A program made the translations under genes and the position numbers. A DNA stretch of 64,000 nucleotides, from NCBI RefSeq assembly GCF_023149135.1, contig NZ_JAIWJX010000002.1, forward strand, positions 1,488,001-1,552,000. Direction: 5' to 3'. The stretch's first letter is position 1. Each line of letters opens with the position of its first letter. Below are positions 1 through 7,397 of the stretch, one piece after another. The notes beneath the pieces were generated by a model. The model was given only the letters and a program-made list of their open reading frames with translations. It was not told where the DNA came from and searched no databases. This stretch comes from Fictibacillus marinisediminis. GTDB taxonomy: Bacteria > Bacillota > Bacilli > Bacillales > Fictibacillaceae.

Positions 1-517
1 AGTACATTAAATCCAATCCTGCAACAACGCCAAGGATGGAAGAGTTTTTCACCAGATTAATGAACTGATTGCCAAGCGGAGGAATAACGATTTTAATGGC
101 CTGAGGAAGTATGATGTATCTCATCGTTTGGATGTACGTCAAGCCTGATGAACGGCCAGCTTCCATTTGACCCTTATCCACAGATAAAATACCCGCGCGG
201 ATTGCTTCTGCAATAAATGCCGCTGTATAGATGGAAAGAGCAATGGTTCCCGCTTGAAAACCGCTAAGCTTCATGCCTAAACTCGGCAATCCATAATAAA
301 AGATGAACAGGATCAAGATGAGAGGAATATTTCGGACAAATTCCACAAAAGCTGTTCCGATGATCTGAAAAATCTTTAACGGAGAGATCCGCATAACAGC
401 GAAGATCACACCAAGAATAAAGCTGCAGACCAAAGCAAGAAGGCTTGCTTTCAGTGTGTTGACAAAGCCATCAAGATAGGTGTCAAAGTTGTCGATCAGT
501 ATGGTGAAGTCTAGCAT
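1..517 (-). CDS. glnM: Glutamine-type amino-acid ABC transporter permease, partial
   Basis: This is a membrane-spanning subunit of a polar amino-acid importer of the His/Glu/Gln/Arg permease family. The 172 visible codons begin MLDFTILIDNFDTYL and contain several hydrophobic segments and the family EAA-type loop (EAIRAGILSVDKGQMEAGRS) that docks on the ATPase. The start has a strong AAAGGAGGG site six bases upstream. The C-terminus lies beyond the left window edge. It is third in the order ATPase, binding protein, permease, which matches the B. subtilis glnQHMP operon; a second permease (glnP) would be expected further left. Glutamine specificity is inferred from that order and not read from the sequence. 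Confidence 0.85.
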   Translation of the reverse strand, partial: MLDFTILIDNFDTYLDGFVNTLKASLLALVCSFILGVIFAVMRISPLKIFQIIGTAFVEFVRNIPLILILFIFYYGLPSLGMKLSGFQAGTIALSIYTAAFIAEAIRAGILSVDKGQMEAGRSSGLTYIQTMRYIILPQAIKIVIPPLGNQFINLVKNSSILGVVAGLDLMY

Positions 518-579
518 GAATTCCCTCCTTTACGAAAGAAGGATAGATGGGCAAAGCTGCCCATCCATCACAAAAATCA

Positions 580-1383
580 TTATTGTTCTTTTATCCATTT
601 GCTCTTGATTTTGTCATATTCACCGCTGTCCTTAAGCTCTTTAAGGAATTTATTCACGTACTTTGTGAACTTGTCATCGCCTTTATTCAAAGCGATTCCA
701 TATGGCTCATCGGTAAATGGCTGTCCTACCAATTGATAGTTCGAATCCTGGTCAGCCATCCCGTATAGAATCGAGTTATCTGTTGTTAATGCATCACCTT
801 TCCCAGCTTTTAACGCGGTAAAGGCTTCAGCATAGTTTTCAAACTCGAGTACCTGGGCATCAGGAGATTTGTCTTTGATGTTTTGAACAGAAGTGGAGCC
901 TTTTACAGCCAACACCTTTGTGCCTTTCTTCACATCATCAATACCCTGGATTTTACTTCCTTTTTTCACGAGCAGCGACTGGCCTGCTTTAAAGTAGACA
1001 TCAGAGAAGTTAACTTCCTTTTTACGGTCCTCTGTAATAGTCATTGTGGCAATAATCGCGTCAATGTCACCGTTTTTCAGCATTTGTACACGTGTCTTTG
1101 ATGTAACTTCTTTTAGTTCAAGCTTTTTTTCGTCACCAAAGATTTTTTTGGCAAGTGCTTTTGCAATATCAATATCGAAGCCTTCTACTTTTCCGCTGGA
1201 AGGATCCTTGTAACCGAAAAGATTGGTATCATATTTTACACCGACCACCAGTTTACCGCGTTTTTTGATGGCAGATAGTGTATCTTTTGATTCTCCGCCT
1301 GTCTTGTCGCTTCCGCATGCTGAGAGCATGCTGATTACGAGTACCAGAATTATAGCCAACAACCAGCTTTTCTTGTTTTTCAA
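580..1383 (-). CDS. glnH: Glutamine ABC transporter substrate-binding lipoprotein
   Basis: This is an extracellular solute-binding protein of family 3 that delivers amino acid to the GlnM/GlnP permease. The N-terminus has a lysine-rich stretch, a hydrophobic core and a lipobox (LSAC), so it is a lipid-anchored protein. The SBP_bac_3 body follows, with KRGKLVVGVKYD and the TMTITEDRKKEVNFS segment typical of the family. An ATG at 1392 overlaps the AAAGGAGATGAG ribosome site, so the TTG at 1383, giving MKNKKSWLLA, is the better start. It lies just after glnQ in the same operon. The exact ligand (glutamine, glutamate or another polar amino acid) is inferred from gene order. Confidence 0.88.
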   Translation of the reverse strand: MKNKKSWLLAIILVLVISMLSACGSDKTGGESKDTLSAIKKRGKLVVGVKYDTNLFGYKDPSSGKVEGFDIDIAKALAKKIFGDEKKLELKEVTSKTRVQMLKNGDIDAIIATMTITEDRKKEVNFSDVYFKAGQSLLVKKGSKIQGIDDVKKGTKVLAVKGSTSVQNIKDKSPDAQVLEFENYAEAFTALKAGKGDALTTDNSILYGMADQDSNYQLVGQPFTDEPYGIALNKGDDKFTKYVNKFLKELKDSGEYDKIKSKWIKEQ

Positions 1384-1397
1384 ATGTCTCATCTCCT

Positions 1398-2126
1398 TTA
1401 ATGGTTTAGAACTCTGCTTAAAAATAATTTTGCACGGTCTTCTTTTGGATTGGAGAAAAACGCTAAAGGTTCATTGTCTTCAAGTATTCTGCCGTGATCC
1501 ATAAACACGACCCGGTTAGCCACTTCACGGGCGAATCCCATCTCATGGGTGACGACCACCATGGTCATTCCGTCCTTCGCGAGTGTTTTCATAACATCCA
1601 GAACCTCACCAATCATTTCGGGATCAAGGGCAGAGGTAGGCTCATCGAACAACATGATATTCGGTTTTAATGCGAGGCCCCTGGCGATGGCCACTCGCTG
1701 CTGCTGTCCTCCAGAGAGCTGGGATGGATAGGAATCAGCTTTGTCTGGAATCCCGACTTTTTCAAGGTAGAACATCGCCGTTTTTTTGGCTTCTGAAGGT
1801 GAGATCCCTAATGCTTTTTTTGGTGCGAGTGTGATGTTCTCAAGCACAGTCATATGTGGATAAAGATTAAAGTGCTGAAATACCATGCCAATGTTTTTGC
1901 GTAGATCATTAATATTTGTTTCCTTGCTGTTTACTGCCTTCTTGTTGACGGTGAGATCTCCGTCAGTAATTGTTTCAAGCCGGTTGATACACCGGAGCAA
2001 TGTACTCTTTCCCGACCCCGATGGACCGACGACAACAACAACTTCCCCTTCTTTAATCTCCAGGTTAATATCATTCAGAACCTGAAAATCGCCGAAGTGC
2101 TTGTTAACATGACGAAAAGATATCAA
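1398..2126 (-). CDS. glnQ: Glutamine ABC transporter ATP-binding protein
   Basis: This cytoplasmic ATPase energises the polar amino-acid importer encoded downstream. It has Walker [10 protein letters not shown] near residue 35, a Q-loop in [18 protein letters not shown], the signature LSGGQQQR, Walker [13 protein letters not shown] and the switch histidine in VVTHEMGFA. The length of 242 residues is normal for this family. The start is TTG, with GGGGGATT upstream; no in-frame ATG sits nearer that site. It is the first gene of the operon, and a hairpin in its leader at 2151-2181 may take part in control. Confidence 0.92.
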   Translation of the reverse strand: MISFRHVNKHFGDFQVLNDINLEIKEGEVVVVVGPSGSGKSTLLRCINRLETITDGDLTVNKKAVNSKETNINDLRKNIGMVFQHFNLYPHMTVLENITLAPKKALGISPSEAKKTAMFYLEKVGIPDKADSYPSQLSGGQQQRVAIARGLALKPNIMLFDEPTSALDPEMIGEVLDVMKTLAKDGMTMVVVTHEMGFAREVANRVVFMDHGRILEDNEPLAFFSNPKEDRAKLFLSRVLNH

Positions 2127-2150
2127 ACCAATCCCCCTTTGTTATGTATT

Positions 2151-2181
2151 AAAACTCAGGTTTCTAAAGACCTGAAGTTTT
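2151..2181 (-). promoter_or_regulatory. Leader hairpin upstream of glnQ
   Basis: On the minus strand AAAACTTCAGGT and ACCTGAGTTTT form a stem of about 11 bp with one bulge and an eight-base loop, followed by a short U-rich stretch, about 25 bases before the glnQ start. It could be a weak terminator or attenuator in the leader, or the end of an upstream transcript. No known riboswitch was recognised. Confidence 0.4.
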
Positions 2182-2477
2182 ACCCGATACGAAGTGTTTA
2201 TATATTACAAATTTTCTGACTAAAATCCTATTATTCGACTATCTGTAACAAAATTCCTTTTTAAATTTACTTTTTAATTATTTTTTTATGAAATATTTGA
2301 GAGGTGGGATCCTTAAAATCATTGGAGGGAAGGGGATGGAGTGTTTGAACCGCCTTCTTATCATCGCCAACTATCACCCCTTTATTATTGGAGTTAAAGA
2401 CTTGAGGGTCTCTCTTAAGCATCAGTATGCAAGGTCCATTAGGAGTGAAAATCAACTCTATGCTTTAACAGAAACTA
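2182..2477. other. Intergenic stretch between glnQ leader and ohr terminator
   Basis: This stretch should hold the glnQ promoter on the minus strand. Short open frames exist on both strands (2288 onwards plus, 2267-2455 minus), but neither has a convincing ribosome site or a recognisable product. I see no further structure. Confidence 0.4.
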
Positions 2478-2512
2478 CAAAAAACTGGCTCCTCAAAAGA
2501 CTGAGGAACCAG
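2478..2512 (-). terminator. Rho-independent terminator of ohr
   Basis: CTGGTTCCTCA and TGAGGAGCCAG pair across a six-base loop on the minus strand and are followed by a TTTTTTG tract. It lies 13 bases after the ohr stop codon. Confidence 0.85.
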
Positions 2513-2524
2513 CAGGATGTTTCT

Positions 2525-2950
2525 TTATTGGACAGCTTTAATCTCTACATCAATGTTGCCTCGTGTCGCTTTGGAATACGGACATACTTGGTGAGCTTCA
2601 TCTGCGAGCTTCTGAACATTTTCCTGATCCTGACCCGGAATAGAAACCTCCAGGACGACTGCAAGCTTTAATCCGCCGTTTGGAGAATCTTTGCCGATCG
2701 TCACTTTAGCTGTAACTTTGCTGTCTGAAACATCAACTTTCTGTTTGCCGGCAACAATCTGCAGTGCGCTTTGATAACAGGCCGCATAACCGCAAGCAAA
2801 CAGCTGTTCAGGGTTTGTTCCTTCACCGCCGGAGCCCTGGAGCTCTTTTGGCATGCTGAGCTTTAAATCAAGTTTCCCGTCTTCGCTTGAAACTCTGCCA
2901 TCTCTTCCGCCTTGTGCGGTAGCTTCTGCTGTGTATAAACCTTGATCCAT
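2525..2950 (-). CDS. ohr: Organic hydroperoxide resistance protein (Ohr/OsmC family)
   Basis: This is a thiol-dependent peroxidase that reduces organic hydroperoxides in the cytoplasm. The 141-residue length is typical of Ohr. The two redox cysteines lie in LFACGYAACYQSAL and in HQVCPYSKATRGN, and the start MDQGLYTAEATAQGGRDGR is typical of the family. No ohrR repressor gene is adjacent, so control may differ from the ohrA-ohrR system. About 45 bases upstream of the start a GTTTAG and a GGTACA, 15 bases apart, vaguely resemble a sigma-B promoter; this is weak. The gene stands alone between its terminator and a palindromic repeat. Confidence 0.93.
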   Translation of the reverse strand: MDQGLYTAEATAQGGRDGRVSSEDGKLDLKLSMPKELQGSGGEGTNPEQLFACGYAACYQSALQIVAGKQKVDVSDSKVTAKVTIGKDSPNGGLKLAVVLEVSIPGQDQENVQKLADEAHQVCPYSKATRGNIDVEIKAVQ

Positions 2951-3067
2951 TGTAAATCACTCCTTGTATAAGGTGACAATATCTGTACCAAAATAGCTAC
3001 ACACCTAAACATTATCTTTTATCACTATTTTTAAACCTTTAAATTTTAGGAGGTGGTGACAAGGAGG

Positions 3068-3119
3068 TGGTGCCAGGCACCGCATTTACACACTTGTGTA
3101 ATTACGGTGCCTGGCACCA
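3068..3119. repeat. Nested palindromic element (GGTGCC-GGCACC)
   Basis: Two 15-base arms (3068-3082 and 3105-3119) are exact inverted copies of TGGTGCCAGGCACCG. Each arm is itself a near-perfect palindrome. Between them lies another palindrome, TTACACA-CT-TGTGTAA, at 3086-3101. The whole 52-base unit can fold into one long hairpin or a three-way cruciform. No other copy occurs in this window. It resembles REP/MITE-type intergenic repeats; no promoter or terminator role is evident. Confidence 0.8.
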
Positions 3120-3194
3120 AACAAGGTACCAAAAAGTTTATTAAAGATCTATTTAGGAAATTATTAATCTAAATACATTGCTGGAGGGAATGGC

Positions 3195-3434
3195 ATGGAA
3201 GTGAAAGAGCAGATTATGGCTCTGATGGGAAATCCGGAGAGAGAGTTTGAATTTAAGCAAAAAACAGATTTACCGGGTGTAAAGGATGATTTGGTACGAA
3301 TCCGTTATGTTCCTCAAGGCGACAGCGGATTTTTTCAATCCACATTCTATGATGAAGAAACAGAGATTGTTGGCTCGCGGGTGTTTGACGAACTGGAGGA
3401 TGTTATACTTTTTGTAGAGAAAAATAAAATCTGA
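3195..3434 (+). CDS. Small conserved-looking protein of unknown function
   Basis: I do not recognise this 79-residue acidic protein. It has a strong GGAGGG site seven bases before the ATG and its own terminator, so it is very likely expressed. It starts with a short helix (MEVKEQIMALMGNPE), followed by a beta-rich middle (LVRIRYVPQGDS) and a C-terminal helix (ELEDVILFVEKN). Layout and several positions resemble the 78-residue protein at 18827-19063, so the two may be paralogues. Confidence 0.75.
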   Translation: MEVKEQIMALMGNPEREFEFKQKTDLPGVKDDLVRIRYVPQGDSGFFQSTFYDEETEIVGSRVFDELEDVILFVEKNKI

Positions 3435-3465
3435 GGCTTTTGGCAGTAATGAAAGAGGAATATAA

Positions 3466-3505
3466 AAAAAGCAATCCGGTTAATATATACTGGATTGCTT
3501 TTTCG
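3466..3505. terminator. Bidirectional terminator
   Basis: AGCAATCC and GGATTGCT form an eight-base stem around a 14-base loop, with an A-run on the left and a T-run on the right. It can end the upstream plus-strand gene and perhaps the minus-strand permease gene. Confidence 0.75.
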
Positions 3506-3556
3506 TGTTTTACGTGTGGCGATTCACTTTGAGCGTACTGCCTTCCTCTATCAATC

Positions 3557-4855
3557 CTAAAAGGAAGGGGAGTCGCTCAGCTTCGTCTGCCGTTTGTTCA
3601 GTTGTTCGAGCAGCATGCAGGTCAGCATACCAAGGATCAGCCCGTTATTCAGCAAAGTAGTTAATATATTGGGCAGCCCCTTCAAAGCAGCTGGAGGAAT
3701 GAAGGTGCACCCCAAGCCGATCATTAACGATGTGGCGATAACAAACAGCGTATTTTCATTAAATTTCAGTGAGCGATATTCCTTTAAAGCCAGTCCAATC
3801 ATGCTTGAAAAAGGAACAAAAATCGTCGCATAGCCAACAGGTGCAGGTATGCTTGCGAAAAAGAACGTAAGCTTTGGAAACAGGCTGATGGCGAGGATCA
3901 TTAAACTCCCAATGATGTAGGGAAGGCGCTGAAACATTTTGGTCGTCAGGATAAATCCTGCCGTACCGGAAATCGGAACACAGGCGACGGCCGAAAACAA
4001 TCCGGCAATCAGCGTGTTCATTCCCATCAATCCAGTCGTTTGATTATAATTAATGTCTGAATGAGGCTGTTTTTCATTTTTATACACATTCTCGACGACG
4101 TTGACACTAGCGACCATATTGGCGAGAAGCAGGAAACCAATAATGATGGAAGTCAGAGCGATGCCGCCGCTGAACTGTGGAGCTCCCCATGCGAAAATCT
4201 CAGGGAGGGCTACGGTTTTACCGTGAAAGCCTGAGTCTTTGACCAGCCCCAATAACGAAAAAAGGCCCCATCCGGCAATCAGGCTGATCAAAACGGAATA
4301 GCTTCGCAAAAACCGGCTCTTCGCTTTTCCCAGAACCATGGACAAAATTAAAATGGCGATGGCTGTAACAGCAACTTTGCCGTCCACACTGTTTGATAAG
4401 TAACCGATCCCCAGGATACCTTTAATAAAGGAGCCGCTTAGCTGAGCAACAAGCAGGATCAAATAAGTTCCTGTAACGAGGGGAGTAAACAGCTTTTTGA
4501 GAGGGCCAATCCATTTCATCAACCCTAGAAAAATGAAAAGAAGCCCGCAGATCAGCATTCCCATTTCCAGCTGGTGAAGCACATCTTGTCCGTTAAACGA
4601 ACCGGCTGAAACGAGTCCTGCATAGACCATGAAAACACCCCACCATAGACCGGCTGGCCCTTCTGTAATAGGAAGACGGTGTCCGAACAAGGCTTGCAGA
4701 AAACCGGAAATGCCAATAATAAAAAATGTCCTTTGAAGGAGTTCAGCTATTTCAGCCGATTGAAGATGGAAGGCGGTGCCGATGGAAATAGGTGCTACTA
4801 TGCTGCCGGCAAGGATAAAGACCATCCACTGAAACGAAGAGAAGAATAATTTCAT
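3557..4855 (-). CDS. Purine/pyrimidine permease of the NCS2 (uracil-xanthine) family
   Basis: This 432-residue membrane protein should import a nucleobase by proton symport. It has about 12 to 14 hydrophobic segments and NCS2-type features: an early GTAFHLQS loop, TEGPAGLWWGVF in segment 3, and ACVPISGTAGFILTTK. Its length suits the family (UraA, PbuX, PucJ/K). A GGTG ribosome site precedes the ATG. It is monocistronic. No purine riboswitch was found upstream, although a TATAAT-like -10 lies about 60 bases before the start. Its overall look recalls the B. subtilis YwdJ group, but the substrate cannot be read from sequence. Confidence 0.85.
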   Translation of the reverse strand: MKLFFSSFQWMVFILAGSIVAPISIGTAFHLQSAEIAELLQRTFFIIGISGFLQALFGHRLPITEGPAGLWWGVFMVYAGLVSAGSFNGQDVLHQLEMGMLICGLLFIFLGLMKWIGPLKKLFTPLVTGTYLILLVAQLSGSFIKGILGIGYLSNSVDGKVAVTAIAILILSMVLGKAKSRFLRSYSVLISLIAGWGLFSLLGLVKDSGFHGKTVALPEIFAWGAPQFSGGIALTSIIIGFLLLANMVASVNVVENVYKNEKQPHSDINYNQTTGLMGMNTLIAGLFSAVACVPISGTAGFILTTKMFQRLPYIIGSLMILAISLFPKLTFFFASIPAPVGYATIFVPFSSMIGLALKEYRSLKFNENTLFVIATSLMIGLGCTFIPPAALKGLPNILTTLLNNGLILGMLTCMLLEQLNKRQTKLSDSPSF

Positions 4856-5013
4856 ATTATTAACACCTACTGTCTGAAAACTTTAAACACGGAATCTATT
4901 ATAGACCTGTTGCCTAAATTCGGAAAGACTTTTTGTTTCTGGTTTTTAGGTTTAAACAGCTGGCAAATAAGGGAAAGGAATGAGAAAGAGAATCTTAGGA
5001 GGTATGACGTGCG

Positions 5014-5355
5014 ATGGATGAAAATAGAATTACGTTTTATGTTAATCCAAAAGGTGAGATCAATACCCTTCCGGCCGACGAAAGCATGCATCTATTTGAA
5101 ATCCGAGCTAACGAGGCAGAGATAGAGCAACTGCGAGGTTTATTTCGTCAGCTGCACGAACATAATAAAAAAGAAGGTAAAGATATTTTTTCAACGAAGT
5201 CTTTCTTTTACGAAAACCAGGGTGAACTGGACCGGAAAGAAGATAACGAGATCATGTTCGAGATTTACCGGCAAATTTTCATGCTGGGAACGGAAAAGAC
5301 CAAAGAGGATGTAGAAGAGATGGGCGTCATTCCAAAGCTGAATGAATTAAGATAA
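5014..5355 (+). CDS. Hypothetical protein, 113 residues
   Basis: I do not recognise this acidic, mostly helical cytoplasmic protein. An AGGAGGT site lies nine bases before the ATG and a strong terminator begins right after the stop, so it is a real single-gene unit. It has no signal peptide, membrane segment or cysteine motif. The lysine- and glutamate-rich middle (HEHNKKEGKDIFSTKSF) and the helical C-terminus (EIMFEIYRQIFMLG) are its only visible traits. Confidence 0.75.
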   Translation: MDENRITFYVNPKGEINTLPADESMHLFEIRANEAEIEQLRGLFRQLHEHNKKEGKDIFSTKSFFYENQGELDRKEDNEIMFEIYRQIFMLGTEKTKEDVEEMGVIPKLNELR

Positions 5356-5386
5356 ACGTTCATCTATTGGAGATGAACGTCTTTTT
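5356..5386 (+). terminator. Rho-independent terminator
   Basis: ACGTTCATCT and AGATGAACGT form a perfect ten-base stem with a five-base loop followed by TTTTT. It starts on the base after the stop codon of the 113-residue protein. Confidence 0.92.
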
Positions 5387-5392
5387 ATGAAA

Positions 5393-5520
5393 TGTCTAGC
5401 TTCAGCGACCAAGTCCTCGAGGTCGCTTCACTCATTCCCTCAACACAAAAAGCGTGTTGCTGGGTATGAGCTCCAGCGCTTGTCGGACTTAAGCAGGTCG
5501 CTTACGCATTTCTTAGAAAA
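5393..5520 (+). repeat. CCAGCGC/TCGCTTGCGC repeat, two degenerate copies
   Basis: Copy one (5393-5434) runs TGTCTAGCTTCAGCGACC to GGTCGCTTCACTC. Copy two (5468-5514) runs GAGCTCCAGCGCTTGTCGG to GTCGCTTACGCATTTCTTAG. Related copies are at 19387, 25307, 36660, 54140 and, as a fragment, 62479. The rest of the stretch to 5676 is AT-rich with no gene I can support. Confidence 0.75.
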
Positions 5521-5676
5521 AATTTCTATTTTTTTATTGGGTACCCCTTTAAATAAAAATAGGCAGCGAAAAATATTAGAAGATATCTTTTTAGGTGTTT
5601 ATGAAAGTTTTTCATTGAGTATTCATACATACATTCATCAACCATCACACCATAAATGGGGCAAGGGAAGAGTAAT

Positions 5677-5916
5677 ATGAAAACGATTAAACAGGAAGAT
5701 ATTCAACTTTGGGTAGAAAATCATTTAGAGGACTTTAAAAATTTTACTCCCTATCTGTTTACCCAAGAATTTATCCACTTTTTTTGTGAATCTCGGCAAA
5801 ACGAAAAAGAGTTTGAAGTTAAGTATGATAAAAGTGGCCAAAAACTGTATATGCGTTATCTAGAACCTTCTGAAATTGAAGATGATTGGGTATGCGTCGG
5901 TAATGTGAGCTTCTAG
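5677..5916 (+). CDS. Hypothetical protein, 79 residues
   Basis: I do not recognise this protein. It has many aromatic residues (FKNFTPYLFTQEFIHFFCES) and ends in an acidic stretch with DDWVCVGNVSF. I chose the ATG at 5677, seven residues inside the longest frame, because an AAGGGAAGAG site lies just upstream. The stop is 17 bases before flgM, so the two are probably co-transcribed. It has no membrane segment. Confidence 0.6.
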   Translation: MKTIKQEDIQLWVENHLEDFKNFTPYLFTQEFIHFFCESRQNEKEFEVKYDKSGQKLYMRYLEPSEIEDDWVCVGNVSF

Positions 5917-5933
5917 ACAAAGGAGATGTTATT

Positions 5934-6191
5934 GTGGAGATCAATCGCGTACAAAGAGTGGAGAAGCTGTATAATACAGCACCCGTTAATAAACAGCAGC
6001 AAGAGGAAAAAAAGGAACTTCGAGATAAGGTCGAAATTTCTAAGGAAGCTCAAGAGTTATATTTGGCCGATAAGTTTACGGATGAGCGAAGTGCTAAAAT
6101 AGAAGAACTCAAACAAAAAATACAAGCTGGGGAGTACAAAATCGATCCTGATAAGATCGCTCGGAAGATCGCTTCTCACTATCAACTATAA
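5934..6191 (+). CDS. flgM: FlgM-like anti-sigma-D (sigma-28) factor
   Basis: FlgM binds and inhibits the flagellar sigma factor until the hook is complete, then is exported. The 85-residue protein has the expected pattern: a disordered polar N-terminus, DKVEISKEAQEL in the middle, and a C-terminal helical half, KIEELKQKIQAGEYKIDPDKI, ending ARKIASHYQL. Length matches B. subtilis FlgM (88 residues). The start is GTG with AAAGGAG upstream. In B. subtilis flgM lies with comF, flgK and flgL; here no flagellar gene is nearby and the partner is a 79-residue unknown, so this could be a second or relocated copy. Confidence 0.8.
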   Translation: MEINRVQRVEKLYNTAPVNKQQQEEKKELRDKVEISKEAQELYLADKFTDERSAKIEELKQKIQAGEYKIDPDKIARKIASHYQL

Positions 6192-6193
6192 AA

Positions 6194-6223
6194 ACAGATC
6201 AGCTGCAGCTGATCTGTTTTTTG
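6194..6223. terminator. Bidirectional terminator between flgM and holin gene
   Basis: ACAGATCAGC and GCTGATCTGT form a perfect ten-base stem around TGCA, with A bases before and TTTTTT after. It serves two convergent genes whose stops flank it. Confidence 0.92.
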
Positions 6224-6224
6224 T

Positions 6225-6632
6225 TTATTTTTTATCCTTATCCGACTTAGGCTTCAAGATATGGAATGCTTTTCGGATTAGCCCGGGGATCGGGATATTC
6301 GTCCTTCCCGCATTCTCGATGATGGATAGAAGCTCATTGGATAAATAAAAAAAGATGGTCGCATCCCGGATATATTGTCCGCCGAATAAGGAATCCAGTG
6401 AATGCGCAACCGCAACAATGCAAAATATGATGACTTTTTTTATGATTCCTTTGAAGCCGACAGAACTTGACAATTTTCCCTCATAGGCGGATGCGCAAAT
6501 GCCGGAAATATAATCAATGATGGCAAGAATGACAAGCGCTTTAATCAGTGGTGACATCGAGCCAAACAAATAACCAGCATAAACACCAGCCAGCGCAGAT
6601 CCGCTTTTAAATAATAATTGCGCTCTACTCAT
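6225..6632 (-). CDS. Phage-type holin family protein
   Basis: This 135-residue membrane protein resembles the TcdE/phage holin 4 family. It has hydrophobic segments at about 12-28, 30-50 and 66-83, the family-like LAIIDYISGICASAYEGKLSSS linker in the middle, and a C-terminal part with FFYLSNELLSIIENAGR followed by a charged tail. The longest frame starts far upstream, but GAGGTG lies seven bases before the ATG at 6632, giving MSRAQLLFKSG. No endolysin or phage gene is nearby, so it is a solitary chromosomal holin-like gene, perhaps a prophage remnant or a domesticated gene. Confidence 0.85.
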   Translation of the reverse strand: MSRAQLLFKSGSALAGVYAGYLFGSMSPLIKALVILAIIDYISGICASAYEGKLSSSVGFKGIIKKVIIFCIVAVAHSLDSLFGGQYIRDATIFFYLSNELLSIIENAGRTNIPIPGLIRKAFHILKPKSDKDKK

Positions 6633-6880
6633 ATGAAAACACCTCAAACTTTCGAGAGTAGTAAATCTATTATTGATTAATAGAATATGATGACGGACAA
6701 GATTTGGTTCATAAGTGAGGGGAAATAGCATCAGTAAAGAACCTTTTTTTTGCAGAAATAGCAAGATTATATACAATAATCCGACAAATTAATTAAATAT
6801 TTAAAAAAATTTAAAAATAAGGAACAGACAGGCACATAATCTGTTACAATGGAGAAAATCTTTATTAGGAGGTATTTAAT

Positions 6881-7153
6881 GTGAACAAAATTACTCTTGG
6901 TCTCCCTCCACATTGTCACAAAGTTTCATTCGATGGAAAGGTTTTTAAAATTAAAGGATTAAACAATGAAAAGATGATCGTACCGGTGTCTGGAACAGAT
7001 AGCGCGGAAGTTAGCCATGTGAACGAGGAAACCGGGATGTTAAATATAATCGGAAAAAACCAGATATTAATTTCAATGGAGATGCCAATCCGGTTTTGTG
7101 AAATCGGAAAAGGATGGCTCCTTGATAAACTGCCAAAACGAAAAAAGAAATAA
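6881..7153 (+). CDS. Hypothetical protein, 90 residues
   Basis: I do not recognise this small basic protein. The start is GTG with a perfect AGGAGGT site, and a terminator follows at once. The sequence alternates beta-like segments (KVSFDGKVFKIKG, MLNIIGKNQILISMEM) and ends in a lysine/arginine tail (LPKRKKK). It has no signal peptide or membrane segment. Confidence 0.7.
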   Translation: MNKITLGLPPHCHKVSFDGKVFKIKGLNNEKMIVPVSGTDSAEVSHVNEETGMLNIIGKNQILISMEMPIRFCEIGKGWLLDKLPKRKKK

Positions 7154-7163
7154 GATACCAAAA

Positions 7164-7191
7164 AGGACACAGGAGGCTGTGTTCTTTTTTT
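7164..7191 (+). terminator. Rho-independent terminator
   Basis: GGACACAG and CTGTGTTC pair around GAGG and are followed by a run of T bases. It ends the 90-residue hypothetical gene. Confidence 0.85.
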
Positions 7192-7197
7192 GTTTTA

Positions 7198-7277
7198 GCT
7201 TTGTTAAAGCATATTGTTGCTTGAAAGAGACACTCGAGTCTTTTTCTACTATAAAAGGCGGTTCAATCACACCCTGC
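7198..7277 (+). repeat. Two-copy intergenic repeat, copy 1
   Basis: This copy shares its left end (GCTTTGTT-AAAGCATATTGTTG) and right end (GGCGGTTCAATCACACCC) with the element at 44257-44316, with an unrelated middle of a different length. Both copies sit directly after a terminator and ahead of the next gene's promoter region. Confidence 0.75.
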
Positions 7278-7397
7278 AAAATTCAATAAAACATTAACTG
7301 ACAGAGCTTAATGTTTAATCGTAGAGTGTACCGGCTCTCACAGGGCTCTTCTAATTTCCTCGTACAGGCATACATTTAAACGGAGAGGTCGAGTTGA

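Noticed and set aside
2267..2455. Minus-strand frame of 62 codons between ohr and glnQ
   Set aside because: It has a poor start, no ribosome site and no recognisable product, although its composition is not unlike a real protein.
4856..5013. Purine riboswitch upstream of the NCS2 permease
   Set aside because: The conserved loop and junction sequences are absent on the minus strand.
5387..5680. 97-codon plus-strand frame over the repeat at 5393
   Set aside because: It starts in a terminator T tract, consists largely of repeat sequence and lacks a ribosome site.
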